A stretch of DNA of 40,455 bases from Microcystis aeruginosa LEGE 91341 (GCF_015206885.1 NZ_JADEXY010000020.1:1-40455); one strand, 5' to 3'; shown: positions 1-8,882, counted from the stretch's first letter. The notes: a model not told the origin generated them from the sequence alone. Made by a program: numbers and translations.

Positions 1-82
1 ACGTGGGGACGTGGGGACGTGGGGAGTAGGAGAGATGGGGGAATTTCAACTAAAACCCTAAAACCCTAAAACCCTAACACCT
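1..82. repeat. Short tandem repeats (ACGTGGGG x3; AAAACCCTA-type x3)
   Basis: Three perfect head-to-tail copies of ACGTGGGG open the window. After a short spacer, about three copies of an AAAACCCTA-like unit run up to the 3' end of folK. Both are simple tandem repeats of the kind scattered through the gaps of this genome. The second resembles telomeric repeats only by chance. Confidence 0.8.
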
Positions 83-88
83 AACATC

Positions 89-553
89 CTACTCCGCCAA
101 TCCCAATTGGCCCAATAGCTGAAGGATAGTTTTTCCGGTTACGGGATCTCGCCAATCGGGGGCAATTTCTGCCAGGGGAAGCAGCACAAAGGCCCGTTCT
201 CGGCAGCGGGGATGGGGTATCTGTAATTCGGGCGTTTCTAAGATCAGGTCTTCATAAAATATTAAGTCTAAATCGAGGGTACGCGCTCCCCATCTTTCCC
301 GTCGGACTCTCCCGAATAACTGCTCGATTTCTAATAATTTATGCAGTAAATCTAGGGGCGATAAATCCACTTGCACAATGGCGCAACCGTTGAGATAATC
401 GGGCTGAGGCGGCCCGACGGCCGCGGTTTGATACCATTGGGAATGAGCTTCTAGTTTAATTCCTTTGACTCGCTCTAATTCCCCTAAAGCTTGCCCTAAA
501 ATTGTCGCTGAATCTCCTAAATTACTGCCCAGAGCGATCGCTGCCCGCTTCAT
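89..553 (-). CDS. folK: 2-amino-4-hydroxy-6-hydroxymethyldihydropteridine pyrophosphokinase (HPPK)
   Basis: This cytosolic enzyme transfers pyrophosphate from ATP to 6-hydroxymethyl-7,8-dihydropterin in folate synthesis. The 154-residue product has the family hallmarks in order: ALGSNLGD near residues 7-14, the magnesium-binding RTLDLDL at 91-97 (D94 and D96), and IPHPR at 112-116 followed by RAFVLLPLAEI. Length is normal for a single-domain HPPK. A longer reading from GTG at 559 exists, but ATG at 553 puts the Met directly before the conserved KRAAIALGSN. That ATG overlaps the stop of the upstream sirB gene as ATGA, so folK is probably translated by reinitiation after sirB. The pairing links tetrapyrrole and folate genes by transcription only. 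Identification is secure. Confidence 0.95.
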   Translation of the reverse strand: MKRAAIALGSNLGDSATILGQALGELERVKGIKLEAHSQWYQTAAVGPPQPDYLNGCAIVQVDLSPLDLLHKLLEIEQLFGRVRRERWGARTLDLDLIFYEDLILETPELQIPHPRCRERAFVLLPLAEIAPDWRDPVTGKTILQLLGQLGLAE

Positions 554-1320
554 CCACACCCTTCCTCAACAATAATTTCGGCTAATTCCCCCGTCGCTCC
601 CAAAGATTTACCTAAAAATATATTGACATTTGGATGCTTTTGTGCTAGTTCAAAAACTTGGGCTTCGATCGCATCCGTAATTCCACCAGCAAAGAGGAAA
701 TAGGGCAGTATAGCGATTGTTTGGCTACCTTGAGCGATTAAACTCTCGATTTGTTGGGATAAACTCGGTTCTATCGACCAATAGGCTGTAATTGCTCCAA
801 AAAACGCCGCTAGATTCTCCACTTCTCGATTACCCCCGGGGCGACGACTACCGTGGGACAGTAAAATGCGGTTTTTGGGGCTTAAATCGGCAAATTGTCG
901 GGATAACAGCGATTTTATGCCCTGATAACTGCCTAAATGGGGCTTTAACTCTAGCTTAATTGGCGATCGCACTTTGGCCAGGGCCGCGGGAATATCTTCT
1001 TTAACGTGAACCCCCGACAGGAGAAACAGGGGGATAATCTGCAACTGGTTACATCCTTGGCCTTGTGCTTGTTGGGCAAAAGCTTCTATTTGTTGATGGA
1101 GTGGTGTTATCGCTAATTCTAGGGCGGCAGTCCCTACTAATACCCGATTATCTGCTTCTAGAACCGCTAGAGATGGGCTAAACTCTGATTTACTCCCTAA
1201 TCTTTCGGCGGGTTGACTGATTTTTTCCTGAACTAAGGCTGCTAATTGCGTCACCGCCAAGGCTGGACGCGGATCGCGACTACCGTGGAAAACCAATAAG
1301 TAGGCTGAGGAGGTCTTCAA
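550..1320 (-). CDS. sirB: Sirohydrochlorin chelatase (CbiX/SirB family, two-domain)
   Basis: The product probably inserts Fe2+ (or Co2+) into sirohydrochlorin for siroheme or cobalamin synthesis. It has 256 residues and two tandem CbiX-like halves. The first carries FHGSRDPRP (His12) and IPLFLLSGVHVKEDIP with a second metal-ligand His at 105. The second carries LLSHGSRRPGG (His156), but its matching loop reads LPYFLFAGGITDAI and lacks the second His, so only the first half keeps the full metal pair. This fits the long, fused class II chelatases. The start is a TTG at 1320; no ATG or GTG is available before the conserved first strand. The stop overlaps the folK start by ATGA. The metal (Fe or Co) cannot be decided from sequence. 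The symbol sirB could equally be cbiX. Confidence 0.85.
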   Translation of the reverse strand: MKTSSAYLLVFHGSRDPRPALAVTQLAALVQEKISQPAERLGSKSEFSPSLAVLEADNRVLVGTAALELAITPLHQQIEAFAQQAQGQGCNQLQIIPLFLLSGVHVKEDIPAALAKVRSPIKLELKPHLGSYQGIKSLLSRQFADLSPKNRILLSHGSRRPGGNREVENLAAFFGAITAYWSIEPSLSQQIESLIAQGSQTIAILPYFLFAGGITDAIEAQVFELAQKHPNVNIFLGKSLGATGELAEIIVEEGCG

Positions 1321-1556
1321 AGAAATCTTGCCAAAATAGTTTAGTTTTTAGCCTAATACATTTTGTCTCCCTTTAGGCATCAATGCCCCTGATATTCTCA
1401 ATTTAGCTGGTAAGCGGAAAAACCTCCCCACTAGCCCCAAGTGCTACCATTTTACGGGATGTAAAGTGTGAGCAAATCAGCCCGCCGCCTTGAGTTAGTC
1501 TAGATATTGAGGTATAACCTAATTAATCGCCCAACTTAGTCAACGAGGCAGTTAAC

Positions 1557-1829
1557 GTGAAAGTGGAAACAGACAGTAAAAAATTACCCTCCTACGAACA
1601 ACCACCCCTAATAGAAGTGGTAAAATTACCTACAGTTTTATCATCAGAATCTTGCCGGATAGACGCAGCAGAAGATGATGATGATGAACTGGATTGTCGG
1701 GGAGTTTTTGTAGTTTCCCATCAACCGAAAATTTTATTTTCCGAAGAAGTAAACATTAAATCTCAGGAAAAATCCACTTGGAAACCTTGTGTTGTAATTG
1801 ATAATTATCGACTCGAAGATGATAACTAA
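1557..1829 (+). CDS. Small acidic hypothetical protein, first gene of a two-gene module
   Basis: I do not recognise this 90-residue protein. It has no membrane segment or signal peptide. It holds a very acidic stretch (AAEDDDDELDCRG, about residues 37-49) and a C-terminal part rich in charged residues that ends in DDN. It starts at GTG 1557, with GAGG about 10 nt upstream; a GTG at 1563 is also possible. Its last 11 bases overlap the ATG of the next gene, so the two are very probably co-translated and may act together. Acidic small partners are common among antitoxins, inhibitors and adaptors, but nothing here proves such a role. Confidence 0.6.
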   Translation: MKVETDSKKLPSYEQPPLIEVVKLPTVLSSESCRIDAAEDDDDELDCRGVFVVSHQPKILFSEEVNIKSQEKSTWKPCVVIDNYRLEDDN

Positions 1830-2406
1830 TGACCTTTGGTATGAGGTGGTAGATGCAAATGTTGAGTTAACCCAAGGGGATATTATTCTTAATTGTCCTG
1901 TGGTTCGTTGGGCTTCTAAATCTGTTGAGGTAAGCAATCAAACAGAAATTGAAACACTTCGATCCTTAGTGGAAGTAGCTGAGATTGATCTGGTTGTTAT
2001 CACCCAAGGCTGCGACTTAGAAAACAAGAAAGTCAATAATGTCATCCTTTGCCCTCACCTTGCTCTCAGTCAATATCAAGAATATTGGGAACAGACGATG
2101 AACAATATGAAACAAAATCCTACGGCCAAGGCGTGGGGGAGATATTGTGATGATATTAAAAATGGTTATATATGGAATCTTTCTATGCTCAATGAAGGGG
2201 AAATCGGCGACCTAAAATTAACTCATCGGATAGTTGATTTTCATGATGTGTACACTTTACCGAGGACTTTTTTGGAATCCTTCTTGCAAAATAAACAGCA
2301 ACCTAGACTTCGTTTACGTCCTCCCTATCGTGAACATTTATCTCAAGCTTTCGCTAGATTTTTTATGCGAGTTGGTTTACCTACAGGAGTAAAAAAAGTC
2401 TGGTAA
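1819..2406 (+). CDS. Conserved hypothetical protein with a TQGCDLE motif
   Basis: The 195-residue product is predicted to be soluble. It opens with LTQGDIILNCPVVRW and has a hydrophobic strand ending in VVITQGCDLENKKVNNV, followed by ILCPHLAL. Uncharacterised bacterial proteins with a similar [ST]Q-x-CDL core exist, and I place it loosely with them from memory. It also has a RLRLRPPYREHLSQAFARFF stretch near the C terminus. A TTG at 1798 would add seven residues, but ATG 1819 is preferred and overlaps the upstream gene by 11 nt. No enzyme motif is evident; the conserved Cys-Asp might bind metal or be catalytic. Function unknown. Confidence 0.6.
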   Translation: MITNDLWYEVVDANVELTQGDIILNCPVVRWASKSVEVSNQTEIETLRSLVEVAEIDLVVITQGCDLENKKVNNVILCPHLALSQYQEYWEQTMNNMKQNPTAKAWGRYCDDIKNGYIWNLSMLNEGEIGDLKLTHRIVDFHDVYTLPRTFLESFLQNKQQPRLRLRPPYREHLSQAFARFFMRVGLPTGVKKVW

Positions 2407-2610
2407 TAGATAAATCACCTTAACTTTTACCAATAACTACCTATAGGGAAAGATTGGTTTTTTGACGATTCGATAAATCCTATGGTTTCCTATTCACAGT
2501 TCTAGCTTTGTGGGCGATTTGGTTCACTTGATAACAAATTATTGCGATAGCTTGCCATTAACTAATTTTCAGCGATAATCTAAAGTCAGAGTCCATCGGG
2601 AGATAAGATC

Positions 2611-2877
2611 ATGAACTTTCGTCTAGTTCTATTTTCAGGCCTAGTAACGGCTTTAGTTGGTGCTGGTATCGGTTATGGCATTAGTCGCATTGAACGCAAT
2701 CCCAGCCAAGTCAACTATAAAAACCCCTATAACTATCAAATCATCTATGGACGTTATTTGACCGGTGCCGGGGCAGCCCTGGGCTTCTGTGTGGGTGCGG
2801 GTTTACAGATGGTCAAAGAACTCAAAGAAGAAAGAGACAGAGAAATGGGCATCCTAGATGATGGCTCAGAATTCTAG
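2611..2877 (+). CDS. Small two-helix membrane protein, hypothetical
   Basis: The 88-residue product has two hydrophobic, Gly/Ala-rich segments (about residues 4-24 and 50-67) separated by a polar, Tyr/Asn-rich loop, and a charged C-terminal tail (KELKEERDRE). It looks like a helical hairpin with both ends on the same side. A purine-rich GGGAGATAAG lies just before the ATG. It stands alone in its direction. Its stop overlaps the stop of the convergent transglutaminase gene by 4 nt, so the two transcripts must share or cross terminators. It is probably a real gene, but its function is unknown. Confidence 0.65.
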   Translation: MNFRLVLFSGLVTALVGAGIGYGISRIERNPSQVNYKNPYNYQIIYGRYLTGAGAALGFCVGAGLQMVKELKEERDREMGILDDGSEF

Positions 2878-4538
2878 TCTTTTGGGGCTAATTCCTCAAG
2901 AATGATAAATTGAACGTGATTAATCGCTAAATCGCCGATGGGAACTTGGGTTTTTAACACCGGTTGTCCTTGACTGAGCATTCGTTCAAAGGGGATATCT
3001 TTGGCAATTTCCGTGTGATACCAAGCTAAACCCATAAAGAAACGATTGGGATAGGGACCGCCTTCAAAAATATCATCGGGATTCGATTCCATGGGAACCC
3101 AACCGATAGAGGGCAGATAAAATTCCATCCAGACGTGATTGTAATCCGGTTCGAGGGGTAAATTACGTTCGAGGGGATGGGGTGGGCATTTATAGCGTCC
3201 TACCGTGCGACAGGCAATACCATTGAGACGACACAAAGCCAATAATAAACCCACATATTCCCCACAGGAACCGACTCCGCGCCGCAGGGCAATATCAGGG
3301 GTGTCGATGTTGGGTTTGATACCGTAGGAAAGCTGATCATAGACGTAATTACGAATACTATAAACTTTTCGGAGGAGATTGGTTTCCCGACCGGTCGCTT
3401 CTTCGGCAGCATTGAGGATAATTTCTGTATTCATGGCCAGATCATCATTATCAATCAAATAGCGATCGGGAAAATCGGCGGGTAAGGCGGGTAAATCTTC
3501 GCAATCTTGGGGAGTAATTTGGTATTTAATACCCCACACTTCTAATACTACTTTCCACCCAAAAATATGACGTTGTTTGCCGGTTATTTGCTCGAACTTA
3601 AATACTGCCACCCGCTGCCCGTCCTGAATTTCTTCAATAAAAGGCAATCCCACTGCTTCGACACTGCGAATTTTTTGCCGTGGTGTTTCTAAGGGTAAAG
3701 CGATGCGCCATTCCACATCTTTTAGTTCGATATTATAGAGGGGTTCCAATTCCTCGACGTAGGATAATTCAATCAGATAACCGTTAGAAAGGGCGTATTT
3801 TTTAGCGGGATCGTAGTGAAAATATAGAGGATGGACAAAAGTACGCGGACGATAACTAAGTTCGTGAACTTGTTCGGAATTGGGATTATCGCGGATACAG
3901 GGTTCTTGGAAAGCATAGGCTACATATAGGATATCCTTGCCACTGTTAGCATCGCGATAAAATGCTAATCCCGTCGGCGATTCAAAAGGAGTTATCATGC
4001 TAAAAAGCTGTTCTCCCGTGGCGCGATCAAGACAGTAAACTGTTTGTTCTAGGGTATCCGTTAACCAAAGTTCTTCCTCGCGAATGGTGATATTTTCGAT
4101 GCCGATACCCGGCGCGTATAAACGAGTAATTTCCTGTCCCGATTGGCGATCGAATATAAAAATTTGTCCAGAACGTTGACAAGTGACATAAATTGTGTTA
4201 CCGGTTACGGCGACTCCGTTAGCGGTGTAGGGAAGACGGGTGAAAAATTTCGGGGTAAAATCTTCGAGAGTGCAGCAGTAGAGATTTTCGCGAGTGGTAA
4301 ACCAGAGGTTATTTTGATCATCGATTGCCAATCCCGTCGTCCCGACGAATTCTTGCCAGCGATGGGAATTAAGTACACTTGTATGACCATTATCGAGGAC
4401 AATTTGGTATAAATAGCCGTTTTTTGCGTCGATAGCGATTAATTTGTCATCTTGAAATACAATTCCGTGCAGGGCCGTGGCGCTAATCGGACGAATCGTT
4501 TGACGATGGGAGGGAAGACTGGCAGGATCGAAAATCAT
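2874..4538 (-). CDS. Beta-propeller-like N-terminal domain fused to a transglutaminase-like domain
   Basis: The 554-residue protein has two parts. Residues 1 to about 210 are built of repeated blades with turns such as LAIDDQNNLWFTTRENLY, VTGNTIYVTCQRSGQIFIFD and REEELWLTDTLEQTVYCLD, typical of NHL/SMP-30-type propellers. A linker leads to a C-terminal transglutaminase-like core: GSCGEYVGLLLALCR with the nucleophile Cys425, then DYNHVWMEFY with His468. The usual Asp of the triad is replaced by Glu484 in GWVPMES. Such folds act as cysteine peptidases or cross-linkers, or are inactive scaffolds. There is no signal peptide, so it is probably cytosolic. The ATG at 4538 has no Shine-Dalgarno sequence; the bases just before it read CCTCCT on the coding strand. 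Domain calls are good, the exact substrate unknown. Confidence 0.8.
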   Translation of the reverse strand: MIFDPASLPSHRQTIRPISATALHGIVFQDDKLIAIDAKNGYLYQIVLDNGHTSVLNSHRWQEFVGTTGLAIDDQNNLWFTTRENLYCCTLEDFTPKFFTRLPYTANGVAVTGNTIYVTCQRSGQIFIFDRQSGQEITRLYAPGIGIENITIREEELWLTDTLEQTVYCLDRATGEQLFSMITPFESPTGLAFYRDANSGKDILYVAYAFQEPCIRDNPNSEQVHELSYRPRTFVHPLYFHYDPAKKYALSNGYLIELSYVEELEPLYNIELKDVEWRIALPLETPRQKIRSVEAVGLPFIEEIQDGQRVAVFKFEQITGKQRHIFGWKVVLEVWGIKYQITPQDCEDLPALPADFPDRYLIDNDDLAMNTEIILNAAEEATGRETNLLRKVYSIRNYVYDQLSYGIKPNIDTPDIALRRGVGSCGEYVGLLLALCRLNGIACRTVGRYKCPPHPLERNLPLEPDYNHVWMEFYLPSIGWVPMESNPDDIFEGGPYPNRFFMGLAWYHTEIAKDIPFERMLSQGQPVLKTQVPIGDLAINHVQFIILEELAPKD

Positions 4539-4650
4539 AGGAGGAAACGAAAAGGGAGAGCGTTTTTAGGTGAATAAAACAGCAATTCTCCCCACGATAG
4601 CAAATTTTCTCGCCCCTGAATGCTCGTAATGAACTGCAATCCCGAAAAAA

Positions 4651-5538
4651 ATGTCAAGAATTGTCACCTATAGTCCCTCTCATACCCTTGTACCTACCTA
4701 CGAGTGTTTCAATCGTTGCAGTTATTGTAATTTTCGCAGGGATTTAGGCACTGATGGCTGGTTAAGTTTGGAAAAAGCCAAAGAGATTTTAACTGCTTTG
4801 CAGGGTTCGGAAATTACGGAAATTTTAATTCTTAGCGGCGAAGTTCATCCTTTAGCAGCCAATCGAGAGTTATGGTTTCGGCATATTTATAATTTGGGAG
4901 AATTGGCTTTAAATATGGGTTTTTATCCCCATACCAATGCGGGGATTTTAACTTTTGCTGAGATGGAAAAACTGAAAAATGTCAATCTATCTATGGGCAT
5001 AATGTTAGAACAAATGACGGTGACTTTATTAAATACTGTCCATCGTCAGGCTCCCAGTAAAGTGCCGTCCTTGCGCTTAGAACAGTTACAATGGGCGGGA
5101 GAATTAGCAATTCCTTTTACCACGGGTTTATTATTAGGAATTGGTGAAAGTGAATGCGATCGCTTAGTGACCTTAGAAACTATTGCCACTATTCATCAAC
5201 GTTGGGGACATATTCAAGAAGTAATCCTACAACCCTACAATCCGGGTAAAAGAGAACAGTGGCAAAATAATCCTTTTGATCTGCAAAAATTACCCGCTCT
5301 AGTTAGACAAGCTAGGGAAATTTTGCCCCCAGATATTGTCATTCAAATTCCCCCGAATCTAGTACCCGATCCTCTTTTTATCTTGGATTGTTTAGCGGCA
5401 GGAGCGCGGGATTTAGGCGGTATTGGCATTATCGATGAAGTTAATCCCGATTACCTCCATTTACACCCCGATAAATTAAAGGAATTTTTAGCAATTTATG
5501 GCTGGGAATTAAAGCCACGTCTGCCGGTTTATCAGTAA
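4651..5538 (+). CDS. cofG: 7,8-didemethyl-8-hydroxy-5-deazariboflavin (FO) synthase subunit CofG, radical SAM
   Basis: CofG is a radical SAM enzyme that, with CofH, joins a pyrimidine and tyrosine to make FO, the deazaflavin chromophore of some photolyases and the core of F420. The 295-residue product has the cluster motif YECFNRCSYCNFR with Cys19, Cys23 and Cys26 (C-x3-C-x2-C). It then has ILSGEVHP, LGIGESECDR (the GxGE-type SAM contact) and QPYNPGKREQW. It is slightly shorter than archaeal CofG. It starts at ATG 4651 without a clear ribosome-binding site. No cofH or other F420 gene is in the window, so CofH must lie elsewhere. In cyanobacteria FO is expected to serve photolyases; this is inferred. 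The main alternative is another CofG-like radical SAM protein. Confidence 0.85.
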   Translation: MSRIVTYSPSHTLVPTYECFNRCSYCNFRRDLGTDGWLSLEKAKEILTALQGSEITEILILSGEVHPLAANRELWFRHIYNLGELALNMGFYPHTNAGILTFAEMEKLKNVNLSMGIMLEQMTVTLLNTVHRQAPSKVPSLRLEQLQWAGELAIPFTTGLLLGIGESECDRLVTLETIATIHQRWGHIQEVILQPYNPGKREQWQNNPFDLQKLPALVRQAREILPPDIVIQIPPNLVPDPLFILDCLAAGARDLGGIGIIDEVNPDYLHLHPDKLKEFLAIYGWELKPRLPVYQ

Positions 5539-5586
5539 ACATTAATCAGGTAAAAGATAGCACTGTTAATGCCATTTAACACGCCT

Positions 5587-5770
5587 TACTTAATACCGCA
5601 TAATTGATTATTAAGTAGGTAGGTATTAAAAACTTTCAGATGCCCCCCTTATTAAGGGGGGATTAAGGGGGGATCCCCCCACCTATCGGCACCCCCCTTA
5701 TCAAGGGGGGCAGGGGGGATCGAACCTAAAATCCATTTTTAATTTAATTATAACCAGCTACTTATTCATT
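5587..5770. repeat. Hairpin-forming intergenic repeats (C6TTATTAAG6 type)
   Basis: The 303-bp gap between cofG and the amidohydrolase holds no gene. A 9-bp inverted repeat (TACTTAATA at 5587-5595 with TATTAAGTA at 5609-5617) follows cofG and lacks a U-tract. Two near-perfect 19-bp palindromes follow: CCCCCCTTATTAAGGGGGG at 5643-5661 and CCCCCCTTATCAAGGGGGG at 5692-5710. Between them are further G-run and C-run arms that can also pair. The stretch from about 5698 to 5764 recurs in diverged form at 7749-7814, so this is a dispersed intergenic element. It would fold strongly in RNA. Confidence 0.8.
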
Positions 5771-5841
5771 CTTAATTCTCCTGACGACCGACGACCGACT
5801 CCTAACCCTAACAACAATTTTTGATTTTTACCAGAGGTCTT

Positions 5842-7155
5842 ATGATTCCCTCAAGCGAGCGCTACTGGCTCAAAAATGCCCATATTCCCGTTTCCCTCCT
5901 AGAAAATGAGAGGTTTTCTCCCCAAACCTCCGAGGGATTAACTTTAGTTAATCTGGAAATTAATGAAGGTAACATTAATCGCATCACCTCAACCATCCCC
6001 CCCGAAGATAATATTCCCGTTATCGACCTCAAAAAAAAGATTATTTTTCCTTGCTTTGTCGATATGCACACCCATCTCGATAAAGGTCATAGTTGGCACC
6101 GTTGTCCTAACCATGATGGCACTTTTGACAGTGCCTTAAAAATGGTCCTAGAGGATTCCCGACGGGAGTGGCGCTTAGAGGATGTGTATCGTCGCATGGA
6201 ATTCGGTGTTAAATGCAGTTATGCTCACGGAACCGCAGCTATTCGCACTCATATCGACTCTTTTGGTCAACAGGCACAGATTAGCTTAACTGCTTTGGCA
6301 GAATTGCAACGACAATGGGCCGGTAAAATCACCCTGCAAGCGGTTTCTCTAGTTTCCCTTGACTACTATCAAACCTCCGAAGGAGCGGCCTTAGCAGATA
6401 AAATCGCCGAATTTGGGGGCATATTAGGGGGAGTAGCCTACACAAATCCCGATTTACAGGCACAAATTGATATTACCTTCAAATTAGCCCAAGAAAGGGG
6501 CTTAAATCTCGATTTTCATCTAGATGAAAACGGCGATCCCGATTCTACCTGTTTAGCAGCGATCGCGCGTACTGCTATCAAACAGCAATTTTCTGGACAA
6601 ATTATCTGTGGTCACTGTTGCAGTTTAGCGGTACAATCCCCTGAAATAATCCAAGAAACCCTAAATTTAGTCAAAAATGCGGGCATTGCTATCGTTAGCT
6701 TGCCGATGTGCAATCTCTACCTACAGGATCGTCAAGAGGAAAAAACCCCTTTTTGGCGCGGGACAACTAAGATAAAAGAGATGAAAAAAGCGGGAATTCC
6801 GGTTGCTTTTGCCAGCGATAACTGTCGCGATCCCTTTTATGGTTTTGGGGATCACGATGGTTTAGAAGTCTTTACCCAAGCGGTGCGGATTGCTCACCTC
6901 GATACACCCTACGCTGACTGGGTAAATAGTGTCACCCTCACCCCAGCAAATCTGCTCGGATTGCCCCATTTAGGGCGCATTAAGACGGGTCTAGAGGCAA
7001 ATTTGTTAATTTTCAAGGCTCGCTACTTTAGCGAGCTATTATCGCGACCACAGTGGGATCGCCTCGTGATTCGGCGCGGGTTGAGCATCGATACGACTCT
7101 CCCCGATTACCAAGAGTTAGATGATTTAGTTCTAGGAATCGAGCAACTCCTCTAG
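5842..7155 (+). CDS. Amidohydrolase, probable cytosine deaminase
   Basis: The product (437 residues) belongs to the metal-dependent amidohydrolases closest to cytosine deaminase (CodA), which converts cytosine to uracil and ammonia in pyrimidine salvage. Motifs in order: FVDMHTHLDKGHSWH for the first metal pair, NLDFHLDENGDP, ICGHCCSLAV with a metal-ligand His, and FASDNCRDPFYGFGDHDG with the catalytic Asp. The C terminus re-enters the composite beta domain (GRIKTGLEANLLIFKAR). A TTG at 5821 would add seven residues. ATG 5842 is chosen because AGAGG sits 4-8 nt before it. The last 24 bases overlap the convergent DUF952 gene. Related deaminases of other N-heterocycles cannot be excluded. Confidence 0.8.
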   Translation: MIPSSERYWLKNAHIPVSLLENERFSPQTSEGLTLVNLEINEGNINRITSTIPPEDNIPVIDLKKKIIFPCFVDMHTHLDKGHSWHRCPNHDGTFDSALKMVLEDSRREWRLEDVYRRMEFGVKCSYAHGTAAIRTHIDSFGQQAQISLTALAELQRQWAGKITLQAVSLVSLDYYQTSEGAALADKIAEFGGILGGVAYTNPDLQAQIDITFKLAQERGLNLDFHLDENGDPDSTCLAAIARTAIKQQFSGQIICGHCCSLAVQSPEIIQETLNLVKNAGIAIVSLPMCNLYLQDRQEEKTPFWRGTTKIKEMKKAGIPVAFASDNCRDPFYGFGDHDGLEVFTQAVRIAHLDTPYADWVNSVTLTPANLLGLPHLGRIKTGLEANLLIFKARYFSELLSRPQWDRLVIRRGLSIDTTLPDYQELDDLVLGIEQLL

Positions 7156-7473
7156 GGGTTTAACAAAAACTACCGATTCTAGGTTGATAGCACCGTAAAT
7201 ATGGGGAAAGGTCTCTCTTTCTAGCTCTAGAGTGGCATTTTCTGGGTTAGGATGTTGGGGCTGCTCCCATTTGACCGGGGACTGCAATTGTTCGAGAGAA
7301 ATGGCTAAAACCAGCAAATCTGGCTGATTTTGATAAAAAGCGGCCACAACTTTCGGAATTTGTTCTAAGGTAGAGCAATGGATAAATCCCTCATTTTTTA
7401 GGGAATGCGCCCGATATTCCCCCATTTCACGAGCTATTCGCCAACCTCTTTCCGTGGTGATGTGATAGATCAT
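7132..7473 (-). CDS. DUF952 family protein
   Basis: The 113-residue product starts with the DUF952 signature MIYHITTERGW. It continues with FIHCSTLEQIPKVV, then LLVLAISLEQL and the closing FPHIYGAINLESVV. This small alpha/beta family has no established activity; its conserved His and Arg residues recall ADP-ribosyltransferase-like folds, which is only a suggestion. A GTG-type longer reading upstream to 7542 is possible. The ATG at 7473 is preferred because a full AGGAGG lies 8 nt before it and the family begins at MIYH. It converges on the cytosine deaminase gene with a 24-nt overlap of coding ends. Confidence 0.85.
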   Translation of the reverse strand: MIYHITTERGWRIAREMGEYRAHSLKNEGFIHCSTLEQIPKVVAAFYQNQPDLLVLAISLEQLQSPVKWEQPQHPNPENATLELERETFPHIYGAINLESVVFVKPLEELLDS

Positions 7474-7554
7474 CGCTTCGCCTCCTACTGTCACTTTATT
7501 CCTAATTTTAGGATATAGCCTGAAGCTGTCAGCGGCCCTCAATTCTCTTAAACT

Positions 7555-7814
<260 letters not shown>

Positions 7815-7886
7815 TGGTCTCCTTTTACCTGATATTAACCATTTCCCTTTAAAATGAGCTTACCGAGCCAGTAACTGCCAAAATCT

Positions 7887-8882
7887 ATGCTAGATAAAAT
7901 ATTTACTCCCAATCCCTACGCTGAAAAACCCGCTCCTCTACGTCCTCGCAAGGGGGTAATTATCGGTGTTGGTCAGGTGGGGATGGCCTGCGCTTACTCG
8001 ATGTTAATTCAAGACTGTTTTGATGAATTAATTCTCCAGGATATCGCCACCGATAAAGTCGAAGGGGAAGTGATGGATTTAAGGCACGGAATGCCTTTTA
8101 TTGAACCCACGGACTTGAAAATGGGAACCGTGGCCGATGTGGGACAAAATGCCGATGTGGTGATTATTACTGCTGGGGCTGCCCAAAAAGAGGGGGAAAC
8201 CCGATTACATCTCCTTGAACGAAATGTGGCGATTTTTCGCCGTATTCTTGCGGATGTGGCTGTTTACTGTCCCAGTGCTTTAATTTTGGTGGTGAGTAAT
8301 CCCGTCGATATCATGACCTATATTACCCTGAAAATAACCCATTTTCCGCCTTCTAGGGTGATTGGCTCGGGTACGGTGTTAGATTCTGCCCGTTTACGCT
8401 CTCTTTTATCCACCCAACTCCATGTAGATGCGCGTAACGTCCACGCTTATATTATCGGTGAACACGGGGATAGTGAGCTTGCTGTCTGGAGTTCGGCTAA
8501 TATCGGAGGAGCAAGGTTACTCGAAGGAGATTGGCAGGATTTAAGCGCAACCGACCAAGAAAGCTTAACAGAAATTTTTCTTCAGGTTAAAAACGCCGCC
8601 TATGAAATTATCAAACGCAAGGGTTATACTAGCTATGCGATCGGTTTAGCTACCACGGATATCGTTAAAGCGATTTTACGTTCCCAAGAAAGAATTCTCA
8701 CTATTAGCACTCTCCTCGATGGTCAATACGGTCTCAAAGATGTGTGTTTAAGTATTCCCTCGGTGGTTAATGAGAAAGGAGTGATTAAAACCCTGAATCT
8801 TGCTCTCAGTCCCAGAGAAACCCAACAGTTACATAATTCGGCCAAAATCATGCGCGATTTAATCGATCAACTCGAAATTTAA
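7887..8882 (+). CDS. ldh: L-lactate dehydrogenase (NAD-dependent)
   Basis: This cytosolic enzyme interconverts pyruvate and lactate with NADH/NAD+. The 331-residue product has a Rossmann motif GVGQVGMACAY (residues 27-37) and Asp52 for NAD. Its active-site loop is AGAAQKEGETR, with Gln100 in the position that is Gln in lactate and Arg in malate dehydrogenases. It then has VSNPVDIMTY, the catalytic Asp166 and Arg169 in LDSARL, and the catalytic His193 in GEHGDSE. The Gln is why I call it LDH and not MDH. An N-terminal extension of about 20 residues precedes the first strand. It starts at ATG 7887 without a strong ribosome-binding site. It would allow fermentation in dark or anoxic conditions. 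It stands alone and is followed by a hairpin terminator. Confidence 0.88.
   Translation: MLDKIFTPNPYAEKPAPLRPRKGVIIGVGQVGMACAYSMLIQDCFDELILQDIATDKVEGEVMDLRHGMPFIEPTDLKMGTVADVGQNADVVIITAGAAQKEGETRLHLLERNVAIFRRILADVAVYCPSALILVVSNPVDIMTYITLKITHFPPSRVIGSGTVLDSARLRSLLSTQLHVDARNVHAYIIGEHGDSELAVWSSANIGGARLLEGDWQDLSATDQESLTEIFLQVKNAAYEIIKRKGYTSYAIGLATTDIVKAILRSQERILTISTLLDGQYGLKDVCLSIPSVVNEKGVIKTLNLALSPRETQQLHNSAKIMRDLIDQLEI

Noticed and set aside
52-82. AAAACCCTA repeats as a telomere-like or linear-replicon end
   Set aside because: Only about three units, next to other unrelated simple repeats in ordinary intergenic DNA.
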